From Mesorhizobium sp. SOD10 (GTDB lineage Bacteria > Pseudomonadota > Alphaproteobacteria > Rhizobiales > Rhizobiaceae): a stretch of 64,000 nucleotides of DNA. Below the pieces are notes generated by a model. That model was given only the letters and a program-made list of their open reading frames with translations, was not told the DNA's origin and made no database searches. The stretch lies in assembly GCA_000824805.1 (NCBI GenBank), contig CCNA01000034.1, positions 930,001 through 994,000 of the forward strand, written 5' to 3'. This document shows, piece by piece, positions 39,132 to 47,924 of the stretch. The translations under genes and the position numbers were made by a program. Numbering within the stretch: the stretch's first letter is position 1; each line of letters opens with the position of its first letter.

Positions 39132-39740
39132 CTAAGCATGCCCCGCGGCGGCGCTGAGATGGGCGAGGTCGATGCCGATCGAAGCCAGGATGCGGTCGTA
39201 TTTGCGCTCGATGTCGGTGTCGAAGAGAAGCTCGGGCGTGGCCGGACAGGTGAGCCAGCCGTTCTCGGCGATCTCGCTTTCGAGCTGGCCGGCGCCCCAG
39301 CCGGAATAGCCGAGCGCCATCAGCGCATGGCGCGGGCCGCGCCCGGTGGAGATGGCGCGCAGGATATCGACGGTTGCCGTCAGGCAGATGTCGTCGGAGA
39401 CGTTGAGCGAGGATTCCACGCGATAGTCGCCGGAATGCAGCACGAAGCCGCGGCTGCGGTCGACCGGCCCGCCATTGCGCACGACGAAATCGCGCGTATG
39501 CGCCGGCAGGCGGATGGCTTCCTGCTCGTTCATAATGCCGAGCTGCACCAGCAGGTCCGGAAACAGCATCTGCTGCGTCTGGTTGATGATGAGCCCCATC
39601 GCGCCCTCGTCGCTATGGGCGCAGATGTAGATGACGGAGCGCGCGAAGCGGTCGTCCTTCATGCCCGGCATGGCAATCAGAAACTGGTCGTCGAGGAAGC
39701 CGCGTCCGGCGGCCGCCTTCTTGTGGCGCAGCAAGTCCAT
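39132..39740 (-). CDS. YqgE/AlgH-family protein (DUF179)
   Basis: 202 residues from the chosen ATG (the frame is open further upstream). Family signatures: FLIAMPGMKDDRFARSVIYICAHSDEGAMGLIINQ, RNGGPVDRSRGFVLHSGDY, CLTATVDILRAISTGRGP and ALGYSGWGAGQLESEIAENGW. No catalytic residues are established for the family. The start was set to give the usual family length; upstream DNA is shared with the divergent DsbD-like gene. Confidence 0.93.
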   Translation of the reverse strand: MDLLRHKKAAAGRGFLDDQFLIAMPGMKDDRFARSVIYICAHSDEGAMGLIINQTQQMLFPDLLVQLGIMNEQEAIRLPAHTRDFVVRNGGPVDRSRGFVLHSGDYRVESSLNVSDDICLTATVDILRAISTGRGPRHALMALGYSGWGAGQLESEIAENGWLTCPATPELLFDTDIERKYDRILASIGIDLAHLSAAAGHA

Positions 39741-39865
39741 GACCAGAGCGTAACGCGTTTCGGTAGCGCCGAAAAGATGGTGCCGGTCCCCGATGTCACG
39801 CAAATATGATACCGGAAGGCTGACGAAGTCATTGCGCGGCCAAGAACGGACGGTCAAATCACGGC

Positions 39866-40672
39866 ATGCGATACATGAAAATACTGGTTGTCGGCGTCGT
39901 TTTCGGGTGGGCTGCCAGCCTCCCGGCCGAGGCCTCTTCCTCTGTCTGGTACAATACGGAGGGCGGCAAGGTGCGGCTGGTGACCACCGGCAAGCCCGAC
40001 GAGGCCGGCAAGATCCACGGCGTGCTCGATATCGCGTTGAAGCCCGGCTGGAAGACCTATTGGCGCGATCCGGGCGATGCCGGCGTGCCGCCGCAGCTCG
40101 ACATATCCGGCAGCACCAACATCGTCGACGCCCAATTGTCGTTCCCGCCGCCGCAGCGGCATGACGACGGCTACGGCAAATGGGCCGGCTACGATCGTCC
40201 GGTGTCGCTGCCGGTGACCTTCACCGTGTCTTCGCCCGGCCAACCGGCGACCATCGATGCCCATGTCTTCCTCGGCATTTGCGAGACGATCTGCATTCCA
40301 GTGCAGACCCGGCTCAGCGTCGACCCCGGCTCCGATCCGGACAACGCGACCGACGCCGCACTGGTGAAAACCGCGCTTGCGACGCTGCCCTCCGCGGCCC
40401 GGTCCGATTTCGGCATCAGCGTGCTGCCCGGCGACCACGAAACCCTTGTCGTCCAGGCGCAGTCGCCCGGCGATCCGGAATCCGTCGATTTCTTCATCGC
40501 CGGCGAGCGCGACTACATGTTCGGCGCGCCGGTGCGCAGCCAGAAGGACGGCAAGCTCGTCTTCACCGTGCCGATCCTCGACCGGCCGTCGGCGACGCCG
40601 ACCGATGGCGGGCTCTATTACACGCTGACCAGCGCCGAGGGTTCGGTCGATGGGTTGCTGCCTTTCCCTTGA
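39866..40672 (+). CDS. Secreted DsbD N-terminal-domain-like protein
   Basis: 268 residues with a signal peptide (MKILVVGVVFGWAASLPAEA). The mature protein shows the beta-sandwich of the DsbD alpha domain/ScsB N-terminus: VRLVTTGKPDEAGKIHGVLDIALKPGWKTYWRDPGDAGVPP, then FLGICETICIPVQTRLSV with the Cys pair CxxxC. No membrane or thioredoxin domain follows, so it would depend on another reductant. Role in thiol redox or copper tolerance is inferred from the family. The start is 125 bases from the divergent yqgE start. Confidence 0.78.
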   Translation: MRYMKILVVGVVFGWAASLPAEASSSVWYNTEGGKVRLVTTGKPDEAGKIHGVLDIALKPGWKTYWRDPGDAGVPPQLDISGSTNIVDAQLSFPPPQRHDDGYGKWAGYDRPVSLPVTFTVSSPGQPATIDAHVFLGICETICIPVQTRLSVDPGSDPDNATDAALVKTALATLPSAARSDFGISVLPGDHETLVVQAQSPGDPESVDFFIAGERDYMFGAPVRSQKDGKLVFTVPILDRPSATPTDGGLYYTLTSAEGSVDGLLPFP

Positions 40673-40693
40673 TCCGGCACCTTTTTTCCAAGC

Positions 40694-40740
40694 CACGATT
40701 GCGGACGAAAAGCCGCTGCGCACTTTCCTGGACTTGTTGT
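40694..40740. repeat. Second half of the dispersed intergenic repeat
   Basis: CACGATTGCGGACGAAAAGCCGCTGCGCACTTTCCTGGACTTGTTG resembles the second part of the elements at 9186 and 13338 (GCAATTCCGGACGGAAA...CGC...TTTTCCTGGAATT), with diverged ends. The first hairpin is absent. Confidence 0.5.
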
Positions 40741-40814
40741 GAGAGGTTGCTGGCGGCCGCGCAGTCCGATATCGAAGGCGTCGGGCTTTCCCATCTCCCC
40801 CAAACGAGGCTCCC

Positions 40815-41297
40815 ATGACCATTTCGGTTGGCGAAAAACTACCTGACGTGACCTTCAAGACGATGACCGCCGATGGCGCGAAGGATATAACGGGCAAAGA
40901 GATCTTCGCCGGCAAGAAGGTGGTGCTGTTCGGTGTTCCCGGCGCCTTCACGCCGACCTGCAGCAACAACCATTTGCCGGGCTATCTGGAAAACCATGAC
41001 GCCATTCTCGTGCGCGGCGTCGACACGATCGCCGTCGTCTCGGTCAACGACGTGCATGTCATGGGCGCCTGGGCGCGCTTCTCGGGCGGCGAAGGCAAGA
41101 TCCTCTATCTCGCCGATGGCAGCGGTGATTTCGCCAAGGCCGTGGGGCTCGACAACGATCTTTCCGCGGCCGGCATGGGCCTGCGCTCGAAACGCTTCTC
41201 GATGATCGTCGACGACGGCAAGGTCGTGGCGCTCAATGTCGAGACCAAGCCTGGCGTCAACGAGAGCGGCGCCGCCAAGATCCTCGATCAGCTCTGA
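40815..41297 (+). CDS. Peroxiredoxin (Prx5/glutaredoxin-type)
   Basis: 160 residues. Prx5 signatures: GEKLPDVTFK, GKKVVLFGVPGAFTPTCSNNHLPGY with the peroxidatic Cys, VNDVHVMGAWAR and GLRSKRFSMIVDDGKV. Reduces hydrogen peroxide and organic peroxides, usually with glutaredoxin. The stop shares a base with the ATG of the DUF2938 gene (TGATG). Confidence 0.95.
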   Translation: MTISVGEKLPDVTFKTMTADGAKDITGKEIFAGKKVVLFGVPGAFTPTCSNNHLPGYLENHDAILVRGVDTIAVVSVNDVHVMGAWARFSGGEGKILYLADGSGDFAKAVGLDNDLSAAGMGLRSKRFSMIVDDGKVVALNVETKPGVNESGAAKILDQL

Positions 41298-41773
41298 TGC
41301 TGGATATCGTCTGGCGCGCGGTGGCGATCGGTATCGGCGCCACGGTGTTCATGGATATCTGGGCGATCATCCTCAACAAGACGATCGGCCAGCCATTGCC
41401 CAACTGGGGCATGGTCGGACGCTGGGTGCGGCATCTGCCGGAGAGGATCTTTCACGACGATATCGGCAAGGCGGCGCCCTATGCGCATGAAAAGGCGCTC
41501 GGCTGGGCCTTCCACTACCTCGTCGGCATCCTCTACGGCGTGATCCTTGTCGTGGTCGCCGGCGCGGACTGGCTGGCGGCGCCGACCTTCCTGCCGGCCT
41601 TCATCCTCGGCATCGTCACTGTCGGGGCCGGCTGGTTCCTGCTGGCGCCCGGCATGGGCGCGGGCTGGGCGGCATCCAAGCTGCCCAATCCGACGAAGGT
41701 GCGCGCGCTCAACCTCGCGGCGCACACGGTGTTCGCGCTCGGCATGTTTTCGACCGCGCTGTTGATCCGCTGA
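41297..41773 (+). CDS. DUF2938 membrane protein
   Basis: 158 residues with four helices. Family signatures: AIGIGATVFMDIWAIIL, LPNWGMVGRWVRHLPERIFHDDIGKAAP, GWAFHYLVGILYG and GWFLLAPGMGAGWAASKLPNP. Function unknown; translational coupling to the peroxiredoxin suggests a joint role in stress response, an inference only. It is convergent with the histidine-phosphatase gene, which ends five bases away. Confidence 0.85.
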   Translation: MLDIVWRAVAIGIGATVFMDIWAIILNKTIGQPLPNWGMVGRWVRHLPERIFHDDIGKAAPYAHEKALGWAFHYLVGILYGVILVVVAGADWLAAPTFLPAFILGIVTVGAGWFLLAPGMGAGWAASKLPNPTKVRALNLAAHTVFALGMFSTALLIR

Positions 41774-41777
41774 CGTT

Positions 41778-42371
41778 TCAAAGGCCCTGATGCGGCGGCG
41801 GTTCGTCGATCGGCCGCCAACCGTGCAGGATGCGTCCCTCCTCAATATTATAAGCGAAGTAGTTGCCACCGCCCGCCGGCTGATCCGCGATACGGCTGAT
41901 CCCCCTGCCGTCGAGCAGAAGCAGTAGAAGCGTTCCGACGCCGCCATGGCCAACGAAGGCGATATCTCCATCGATACCAGTGCCGAGCACCGCATCGACC
42001 CCGCCCATGATGCGATGCTGGGCGTCTATTGCCCGTTCCCATCCACGGATGCTGACGTGGTGGTTGGCGAAGAACTGGTCGGCAACCGCCTCGAATTCCG
42101 GCGGCGGCAGGAAGCCCGTCGCCGAGCGGTCGTTCTCGTGCATCCGCTCGCGCACCTCGACAACAAGACCGAGATGGCGCGCCAAGATTTCCGCTGTTTC
42201 GATCGCCTTGCGTTCGGCGGACGAGACCACGCGCCTGATCGAGCCGATCCAAGGCTGGCCGAGCATAGCAACGGCCCGCGCCCGACCAATATCGGACAGC
42301 CCCCATTCCGGCACCGGGATGTTGGCGTCGATGCGGACCTGGGGATGGGTGATGTAATAGGCGATCGGCAA
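41778..42371 (-). CDS. Histidine phosphatase superfamily protein with altered RHG motif
   Basis: 197 residues. The family normally starts with an RHG motif after a beta strand; here the strand reads AYYITHPQV, keeping the His but with Thr and Pro beside it. Other features are present: WGLSDIGRARAVAML, VVSSAERKAIETAEIL, MHENDRSATGF and a second His in IAFVGHGGVGTLLL. The nucleophile His and the Asp/Glu acid region look plausible, but the missing Arg may lower or change activity. Similar sequences in rhizobia are annotated as histidine phosphatases. Confidence 0.82.
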   Translation of the reverse strand: MPIAYYITHPQVRIDANIPVPEWGLSDIGRARAVAMLGQPWIGSIRRVVSSAERKAIETAEILARHLGLVVEVRERMHENDRSATGFLPPPEFEAVADQFFANHHVSIRGWERAIDAQHRIMGGVDAVLGTGIDGDIAFVGHGGVGTLLLLLLDGRGISRIADQPAGGGNYFAYNIEEGRILHGWRPIDEPPPHQGL

Positions 42372-42412
42372 GGCAGACTTTCTCCGATCAGAGGCGGGCG
42401 GGCTAGCCGAAA

Positions 42413-42955
42413 TCAGTAGCTCTGGGTCGAGCGCCGCGCCCTTGGCGCCGCCGGCTGCCTTGCCGGCGCCGGCTTCGGCGCTGCTGCAGGCTTCGGCGCG
42501 GCAGACACCGCCGAGACTTTCTTGAACGGTGCCATGCCTTGCCTAGCCAGTTCGTCGGCGCGTTCGTTCTCCGGGTGGCCGGCATGGCCTTTCACCCAAT
42601 GCCAGGTGACCTTATGGCGCCGGTTGGCCTCGTCGAGCGCCTGCCAGAGCTCGCCATTCTTGACCGGCTTTCTGTCGCCTGTCTTCCAGCCGTTTTTCTT
42701 CCAGCCATGGATCCATTTGGAGATGCCGTCCATGACGTATTTGCTGTCGGTGTAAAGATCGACCATGCAAGGTTCCTTCAGCGCATTGAGCGCGGTGATG
42801 GCGGCGAGCAGTTCCATGCGGTTGTTGGTGGTCTCAGCCTCGCCGCCTGAGAGTTCCTTGGTCACGCCGTTATAGCGCAGCACCGCGCCCCAGCCGCCCG
42901 GCCCGGGATTGCCCGAGCAGGCGCCGTCGGTGAATATCTCGATCTTCTTGTTCAT
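42413..42955 (-). CDS. rnhA: Ribonuclease HI with Ala/Pro-rich tail
   Basis: 180 residues. Cleaves RNA in RNA:DNA hybrids. Catalytic residues are in place: D10 in IFTDGACSGNPGPGG, E48 in NNRMELLAAI, D70 in LYTDSKYV and D134 in ENERADELARQ, with the His loop VKGHAGHPEN. The last 30-35 residues form an Ala/Pro/Lys/Arg-rich basic tail beyond the usual 150-residue domain. Its ATG overlaps the thrB stop (ATGA). Confidence 0.96.
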   Translation of the reverse strand: MNKKIEIFTDGACSGNPGPGGWGAVLRYNGVTKELSGGEAETTNNRMELLAAITALNALKEPCMVDLYTDSKYVMDGISKWIHGWKKNGWKTGDRKPVKNGELWQALDEANRRHKVTWHWVKGHAGHPENERADELARQGMAPFKKVSAVSAAPKPAAAPKPAPARQPAAPRARRSTQSY

Positions 42956-43914
42956 GTCAGCCCGTATTCGGATGGCGACTTGATGGCGCGGTGGAAGCGC
43001 ATGCGGCGGATATATTCGGTCGGGTCGCGCTTCATCACCAGCCCGCCGTCCGGAATGGTCAGCCAGTCATAGAGCCTTGTCAGCATGAAGCGCAGCGCCG
43101 AGCCGCGCGCCAGCATCGGCAGCGCCGTCTTCTCCTCGCCCGAGAGCGGCCGCACCGACTGATAGCCGGAAAGCAGCGCCGCCCCCTTGGTCAGGTTGAA
43201 GGAAAAATCCTTCTCGAAGCACCAGGCGTTGAGGCAGGTGGCGACATCATAGGCATAAAGGTCGTCGCAGGCGAAATAGAAGTCGATCAGCCCGGACAGT
43301 TTCTCGCCGAGGAAGAAGACATTGTCGGGGAACAGATCGGCATGGATGATGCCTCGCGGCAGGCCCTTCGGCCAGTTGCGCTCGAAATCTTTGAAATCGG
43401 CGTCGACCTCGGCCGCCAAACCCGGCTCGACCTCGTCGGCGCGGTCGCGCGAGGCCGCCCAGAGCTTGCGCCAGCCCTCGATCGCCAGCGCATTCGGCCT
43501 TCTCATCTGAAAATCCCGGCCGGCAAGATGGAGGCCGGCGAGCGCCTTGCCCACTTCGCCGCAATGCGTAGCGGTCGGCCGCCTGAGCGACAGGCCTTCG
43601 AGGAAGGTGATGATGACGGCGGGCCGGCCGGCCAGCGTGCCGATGACGGTGCCGTCGTGCGCGGTGACCGGCAGCGGGCAGGAAATGCCCTTCCTGGCGA
43701 GATGGCCCATCAGGCCGAGAAAGAACGGCAGGTCGGCCTTGTCGACGCGCTTCTCGTAGAGCGTCAGAATATAGGAGCCGGTCGAGGCGTGGACCAGGAA
43801 GTTGGAATTCTCGGTGCCCTCGGCGATGCCCTTGTAGGAGAGCAGTTCACCCACCGGATAGGCTTTGAGGAACGCGGTCAGTTCGCCTTCGTTGACGTCG
43901 GTATAGACGGCCAT
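42952..43914 (-). CDS. thrB: Homoserine kinase (ThrB, APH-like fold)
   Basis: 320 residues. The fold is the aminoglycoside-phosphotransferase-like kinase used for homoserine in many alphaproteobacteria: GIAEGTENSNFLVHASTGSYILTLYEKRV, ITFLEGLSLRRPTATHC, GIIHADLFPDNVFFLGEKLSGLIDFYFACDD with the HxDxxxxN/DFxxxxxD catalytic pattern, and TLYDWLTI-like terminal region. Phosphorylates homoserine to feed thrC. Co-transcribed between ispH and rnhA. Confidence 0.94.
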   Translation of the reverse strand: MAVYTDVNEGELTAFLKAYPVGELLSYKGIAEGTENSNFLVHASTGSYILTLYEKRVDKADLPFFLGLMGHLARKGISCPLPVTAHDGTVIGTLAGRPAVIITFLEGLSLRRPTATHCGEVGKALAGLHLAGRDFQMRRPNALAIEGWRKLWAASRDRADEVEPGLAAEVDADFKDFERNWPKGLPRGIIHADLFPDNVFFLGEKLSGLIDFYFACDDLYAYDVATCLNAWCFEKDFSFNLTKGAALLSGYQSVRPLSGEEKTALPMLARGSALRFMLTRLYDWLTIPDGGLVMKRDPTEYIRRMRFHRAIKSPSEYGLT

Positions 43915-43920
43915 GCGGTT

Positions 43921-44925
43921 TCACGCCGCTCCGTTGACGAAGGCCATGTCGGCCGCCGTCAGTTCGACATCGCGCAGCACCCGCATCACCGGAAAATCCT
44001 CCGTTTCCGTGGCCGTGACAGCCAGATCGATGGTGACGTCGAAGCGCTGCCGGAACGCGTCGATGATCTCGTCGACGATGATCTCCGGCGCCGAGGCGCC
44101 GGCCGACAGACCAAGCGTCCTGATCCCGGCGATCTCATCCCACGGAATTTCGGCGGCGCGCTGCACGAGAAGCGACATCGTCGCACCCGCACGCTCCGCC
44201 ACTTCGACAAGGCGGCGCGAGTTGGAGGAATTGGGAGCGCCGACGACGAGGAAGAGATCGGCCCCGACCGCCGTCTCCTTCACCGCTTCCTGGCGGTTGG
44301 TGGTGGCGTAGCAGATCGATTCGGCGGCCGGTGCATGCAGTTCGGGAAACCGCTGCTCGAGCGCCCGGATGATGCCCGCGGTATCCTCGACCGACAAGGT
44401 CGTCTGGGTGACGAAGCCCAGCGCTGAAGCGTCGGCGGGCACGAAACGCGCCGCGTCGGCCTCGGTCTCGATCAGCGTCACGGCGCCTTCCGGCAACTGG
44501 CCCATCGTGCCGATCACTTCCGGGTGGCCGGCGTGACCGATCAGGAGCACATGGCGGCCAAGCCGCTGATGGCGCATTGCCTGCTTGTGCACCTTGGAGA
44601 CGAGCGGGCAGGTGGCATCGAGGTAGAAAAGATTGCGCGCCTCGGCATCCGCCGGCACCGATTTCGGCACGCCATGCGCGGAAAAGACCACAGGCGACTG
44701 ACGATGCTCGGGCGGTATCTCGGAGAGTTCCTCGATGAACACGGCGCCGAGGCTCTGCAGTCCTTCGACGACGTAGCGGTTGTGCACGATCTCGTGTCGG
44801 ACATAAACCGGCGCGCCGTATTTCTTCAGCGCCAGCACCACGATCTGGATGGCGCGATCGACGCCGGCGCAAAAGCCGCGCGGCTGGCAGAGCCTGATCG
44901 TCAGCGGTGGCTTTTTCTCAATCAT
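43921..44925 (-). CDS. ispH: 4-hydroxy-3-methylbut-2-enyl diphosphate reductase
   Basis: 334 residues from ATG 44925. Final step of the MEP isoprenoid pathway, producing IPP and DMAPP. The three Fe-S cluster Cys are present: LCQPRGFCAGVDRAIQIV (one near the N-terminus), YLDATCPLVSKVHKQAMRH and ESICYATTNRQEAVKE. Other signatures include FSAHGVPKSV, LLIGHAGHPEVIGTMG, NSSNSRRLVEVA and the C-terminal SAGASAPEIIVDEII. With dxs at 61825-63732 in this window, two pathway enzymes are seen. Upstream 16 codons of open frame were not taken. Confidence 0.97.
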   Translation of the reverse strand: MIEKKPPLTIRLCQPRGFCAGVDRAIQIVVLALKKYGAPVYVRHEIVHNRYVVEGLQSLGAVFIEELSEIPPEHRQSPVVFSAHGVPKSVPADAEARNLFYLDATCPLVSKVHKQAMRHQRLGRHVLLIGHAGHPEVIGTMGQLPEGAVTLIETEADAARFVPADASALGFVTQTTLSVEDTAGIIRALEQRFPELHAPAAESICYATTNRQEAVKETAVGADLFLVVGAPNSSNSRRLVEVAERAGATMSLLVQRAAEIPWDEIAGIRTLGLSAGASAPEIIVDEIIDAFRQRFDVTIDLAVTATETEDFPVMRVLRDVELTAADMAFVNGAA

Positions 44926-45001
44926 GAATACTGGCCGGTTCGGTCGTAGCGCTGGACGCGAAATGAGATGCACACCCCTGCCCTGTCAAGAGCGGCGACG
45001 C

Positions 45002-45757
45002 TCAATGCTCTTTCGCCGGGCGACGGAGTCTCAGGATCAGCACGGCGGCAAGGGCGGCGGCCAGCCCGTACCAGGTGACGGCGTATTGCAGGTGATTGTT
45101 CGGCAGGTCGATGATGGTGACGCCTCCCACCGGCAGGCCGCCTGGGTTCGGCGTCTTGTCGGCATCGATGAAGAACGGCACCAGCACGAAGCCGGCCGGC
45201 AAGCCGGCCGTCGCCGCCATGACGTCGCGGTCCTTCCAATAGAAGATGTTCTTGGCGACGTCATTGTCGGGAAGCATCATCGATGGCTTTGCAGGCAGCG
45301 GATTGCGCGCGAGCCCGGTCACCGTCACCTTGCCGGCAATTTCGCCCTGCTGGCGCTTGGCCGGATCCTTGAGGTCGTAGGGAACGAAGCCGCGGTTGAC
45401 GAGCACGAAGCGGCCGTCCTCGAGTTGCAGGGGCGTGTAGATGTTGAAGCCGCTGTCGCCTTCCCAGGTGGAAAAGAAGTGCCGCTCGCCCTGGTGCAGG
45501 AAAGTGCCGGTCACCATCACCGGCGTGTAATCGACGTCATGGGAAGCGGCGAATTGCTTCTCGACGTCGGCCAGCGGCAATGGCGCTGAATGCGTGCGCT
45601 TGTCGATGGTGGCGAGCAGGCCCTCCTTCCAGTGCAGGCGTTGGACCTGCCAGGTGCCCAGCCCGATCAGGACGGCGAACAGCACAAGGCCGAGACCAAC
45701 CAGCAACGCCGAGCGCGGCCGTGTACGGCCGGCCACTGAGCCTGTCATCCCGTTCAT
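45002..45757 (-). CDS. SURF1-family cytochrome oxidase assembly protein
   Basis: 251 residues with two transmembrane segments near the ends (ALLVGLGLVLFAVLIGLGTW and ALAAVLILRLR) and a large central loop typical of SURF1/Shy1: LGTWQVQRLHWKEGLLATI, YTPVMVTGTFLHQGERHFF, YTPLQLEDGRFVLVNRGFVPYD and NNHLQYAVTWYGLAAALA. Needed for heme a insertion into subunit I. The ATG at 45757 overlaps the DUF983 stop (ATGA); a second ATG at 45748 is an alternative. Follows the terminal oxidase genes on the same strand. Confidence 0.93.
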   Translation of the reverse strand: MNGMTGSVAGRTRPRSALLVGLGLVLFAVLIGLGTWQVQRLHWKEGLLATIDKRTHSAPLPLADVEKQFAASHDVDYTPVMVTGTFLHQGERHFFSTWEGDSGFNIYTPLQLEDGRFVLVNRGFVPYDLKDPAKRQQGEIAGKVTVTGLARNPLPAKPSMMLPDNDVAKNIFYWKDRDVMAATAGLPAGFVLVPFFIDADKTPNPGGLPVGGVTIIDLPNNHLQYAVTWYGLAAALAAVLILRLRRPAKEH

Positions 45758-46140
45758 CCCTGGGATTCCAGCCTGCCCTCCGAGGCCTTTTTCGAATATT
45801 GCAAGGTGATCAGCACGCCCTTGATCAGGCGCAGCGCCGTCAGGCAGAGCACCAGCGCCAGCGGTATCCACAAGATGAAGTGCAGCCAGAGCGGCGGGCT
45901 GAGCGTCACCTCCATCCACAGTGCGAGGCCGACGACGATGAAGCCGATGATCAGGATGACGAATACCGCCGGTCCGTCGCCGGCATCGGCGAAGGAATAG
46001 TCGAGCCCGCAATTGTAGCAACGCTTGCCGACGGTGAGGAAACCGGAGAACAGCTTGCCTTCGCCGCAGCGCGGGCAGCGGCCATGGAGGCCGGCCGAGA
46101 TCGGATCGATGGGTGGCCAGATCGCCTTATCTTCATCCAT
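45754..46140 (-). CDS. DUF983 protein
   Basis: 128 residues. N-terminal zinc-ribbon-like CPRCGEGKLF and CYNCGLDY, then two helices (FVILIIGFIVVGLALWM and LHFILWIPLALVLCLTALRL). DUF983 genes lie with cytochrome oxidase assembly genes in alphaproteobacteria; no activity is known. It begins after the terminator that ends the cta cluster, so it may have its own promoter or depend on read-through. Confidence 0.88.
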   Translation of the reverse strand: MDEDKAIWPPIDPISAGLHGRCPRCGEGKLFSGFLTVGKRCYNCGLDYSFADAGDGPAVFVILIIGFIVVGLALWMEVTLSPPLWLHFILWIPLALVLCLTALRLIKGVLITLQYSKKASEGRLESQG

Positions 46141-46164
46141 GTCGGCACCCTAGACCTTTCCGCC

Positions 46165-46202
46165 CCAAAAAATAAGGCGGCCACGTCGCCGCAGCCGCCC
46201 TT
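46165..46202 (-). terminator. Rho-independent terminator after ctaE
   Basis: On the minus strand GGCGGC (46199-46194) pairs with GCCGCC (46181-46176) around a GC-rich 12-base loop, followed by TTATTTTTT. It lies 22 bases after the ctaE stop and about 25 bases before the DUF983 start, so it probably ends or reduces the main cta transcript. Confidence 0.72.
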
Positions 46203-46223
46203 GGGATTTGGAGGGCCGTCGAC

Positions 46224-47105
46224 TTAATGGCCTTCGATCAGCGCGCCGTTCGAGGCCCAGACATAGATGCAGCTGAACAGGAACAGCCAGACCACGTCGA
46301 CGAAGTGCCAGTACCAGGCGGCCGCCTCGAAGCCGAAATGCTGCTTCGGCGTGAAGTCGCCGCGCATCGCGCGCACCAGGCAGACCAGCAGGAAGATGGT
46401 GCCGATGATGACGTGGAAGCCGTGAAAGCCGGTCGCCATGAAGAAGGTGGCGCCGTAGATTGAATCCCGGAAACCGAACGGAGCGTGCATGTACTCGTAG
46501 GCCTGCACCATGGTGAACAGCATGCCGAGGCCTACGGTCAGCACGAGGCCGTTGACCAAGCCCTTGCGATCACCGTGCAGCAGCGCGTGGTGCGCCCAGG
46601 TCACCGTCGTGCCCGACAGAAGCAGGATGATGGTGTTGTAGAGCGGCAGGTGAAAAGGATCGAGGACCTCCAGGCCCTTCGGCGGCCAGACGCCACCGGT
46701 GAAGGCGGTGCGGGCATACTGGTTTGCCTCGCCGGGAAAGAGACTTGCGTCGAAGAAGGCCCAGAACCAGGCGACGAAGAACATCACCTCGGAGGCGATG
46801 AACATGATCATGCCGTAGCGCAGGTGCAGCGACACGACACGCGTGTGGTGGCCTTCATGCGCTTCCTTGATGGTGTCCGACCACCAGGCGAACATCGTGT
46901 AGAGCACGATGATCATGCCGATGAAGAACAGCCACGGATTGGCGATGTTGTGGCCGAAGACCGGGAAGTTGCCGCCCTTCAGATACTGCATCAGGCAGAC
47001 GCCGCCGACAGCGGTGACCAGCGCGCCGACCGAACCCAGGAAAGGCCAGGGGCTCGGGTTGACGAGATGGTAGTCGTGGTGTGGTTTTGCGTGCGCGTCT
47101 GCCAT
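46224..47105 (-). CDS. ctaE: Cytochrome c oxidase subunit III
   Basis: 293 residues with seven hydrophobic helices. Signatures: HHDYHLVNPSPWPFLGSVGAL, EAHEGHHTRVVSLHLRYGMIMFIASEVMFFVAWFWAFFDASLFP, TVTWAHHALLHGD and WYWHFVDVVWLFLFSCIYVW. It starts one base after the ctaG stop, and the terminator follows it. Subunit III stabilises the oxidase core and proton uptake. Confidence 0.98.
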   Translation of the reverse strand: MADAHAKPHHDYHLVNPSPWPFLGSVGALVTAVGGVCLMQYLKGGNFPVFGHNIANPWLFFIGMIIVLYTMFAWWSDTIKEAHEGHHTRVVSLHLRYGMIMFIASEVMFFVAWFWAFFDASLFPGEANQYARTAFTGGVWPPKGLEVLDPFHLPLYNTIILLLSGTTVTWAHHALLHGDRKGLVNGLVLTVGLGMLFTMVQAYEYMHAPFGFRDSIYGATFFMATGFHGFHVIIGTIFLLVCLVRAMRGDFTPKQHFGFEAAAWYWHFVDVVWLFLFSCIYVWASNGALIEGH

Positions 47106-47106
47106 A

Positions 47107-47733
47107 TCAACCCCCGAGGCTTGCTTCGGAATCTGGAACTTTGGTGCTGCTGCCAGCGGCCGGCGCCGACGAGGCGCCAGGCTGTTTCTTTTCGACCGGG
47201 AACATCGTGTAGGACAGGGTGATTGTCTTCAAGTCCTTGAGTTCCGGCACATTGACGATGTCCGGATCGACATAGAACACGACCGGCATATCCAGCGTCT
47301 CGCCGGGCTTCAGCGTCGTGTCGGTGAAGCAGAAGCACTCCACCTTGTTGAAATAGGCGCCGGCCATTTCAGGCTGCACGTTGAACGAGGCGCGGCCGGT
47401 GATGGGGCGGTCGAACTTGTTGGTGGCGCTGTAATGCGCCTGGGTCGTCTGGCCGATCTTGATCGTCATCGAACGGGCGACCGGCTCGAACTGCCACGGA
47501 ATGCCGTTGGTGTTGGCATCGAAGCGGATGGTTATGTCGCGGTCGAGGATGCGACCGGCATATTGCTTCTCGGCGCGCTGCGTGGTGCCGCCATAGCCGG
47601 TGACCTGGCAGAACACCTTGTAGAGCGGCACCGCCGCATAGGCCATGCCGATCATGCCGGTGAAGAACGTAAGGCAGACGGCGGCGACGATACCGTTGTT
47701 GACCTTGCGCGGGTTGCTCAAGCCGCCGCTCAT
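47107..47733 (-). CDS. ctaG: Cytochrome c oxidase assembly protein CtaG/Cox11
   Basis: 208 residues. One N-terminal membrane helix (VAAVCLTFFTGMIGMAYAAVPLY), then the Cox11 immunoglobulin-like domain with FCQVTGYGGTTQRA and the copper-binding VECFCFTDT. Delivers copper to the CuB site of subunit I. The start overlaps the CoxF-like gene stop. Confidence 0.97.
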   Translation of the reverse strand: MSGGLSNPRKVNNGIVAAVCLTFFTGMIGMAYAAVPLYKVFCQVTGYGGTTQRAEKQYAGRILDRDITIRFDANTNGIPWQFEPVARSMTIKIGQTTQAHYSATNKFDRPITGRASFNVQPEMAGAYFNKVECFCFTDTTLKPGETLDMPVVFYVDPDIVNVPELKDLKTITLSYTMFPVEKKQPGASSAPAAGSSTKVPDSEASLGG

Positions 47734-47924
47734 CAGCCGCCTCCGAACAGACCTGAGCCGGTCAAGCTCGCGCCATGGTGGCCGAAGCGCACGATGGTGG
47801 CGGCATAGAAGACGATGACCAATGCGGCCAGCGCGACTCCGATGGCGACGGAGCGGTTGCGGCGCGCCTTGCGCTGGCGCTCGGTCAGCGTGACCAGTTC
47901 GAGGTCCTTGTCGGCCACGGTCAT
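47733..47924 (-). CDS. Small membrane protein in the oxidase operon (CoxF-like)
   Basis: 63 residues. A charged N-terminus (LTERQRKARRNRS) precedes one transmembrane helix VAIGVALAALVIVFYAATIVRF, then a Gly-rich tail. Small proteins of this type between ctaB and ctaG are called CoxF in several rhizobia; they are poorly characterised. The ATG at 47924 overlaps the ctaB stop (ATGA), and the stop overlaps the ctaG start. Confidence 0.75.
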   Translation of the reverse strand: MTVADKDLELVTLTERQRKARRNRSVAIGVALAALVIVFYAATIVRFGHHGASLTGSGLFGGG

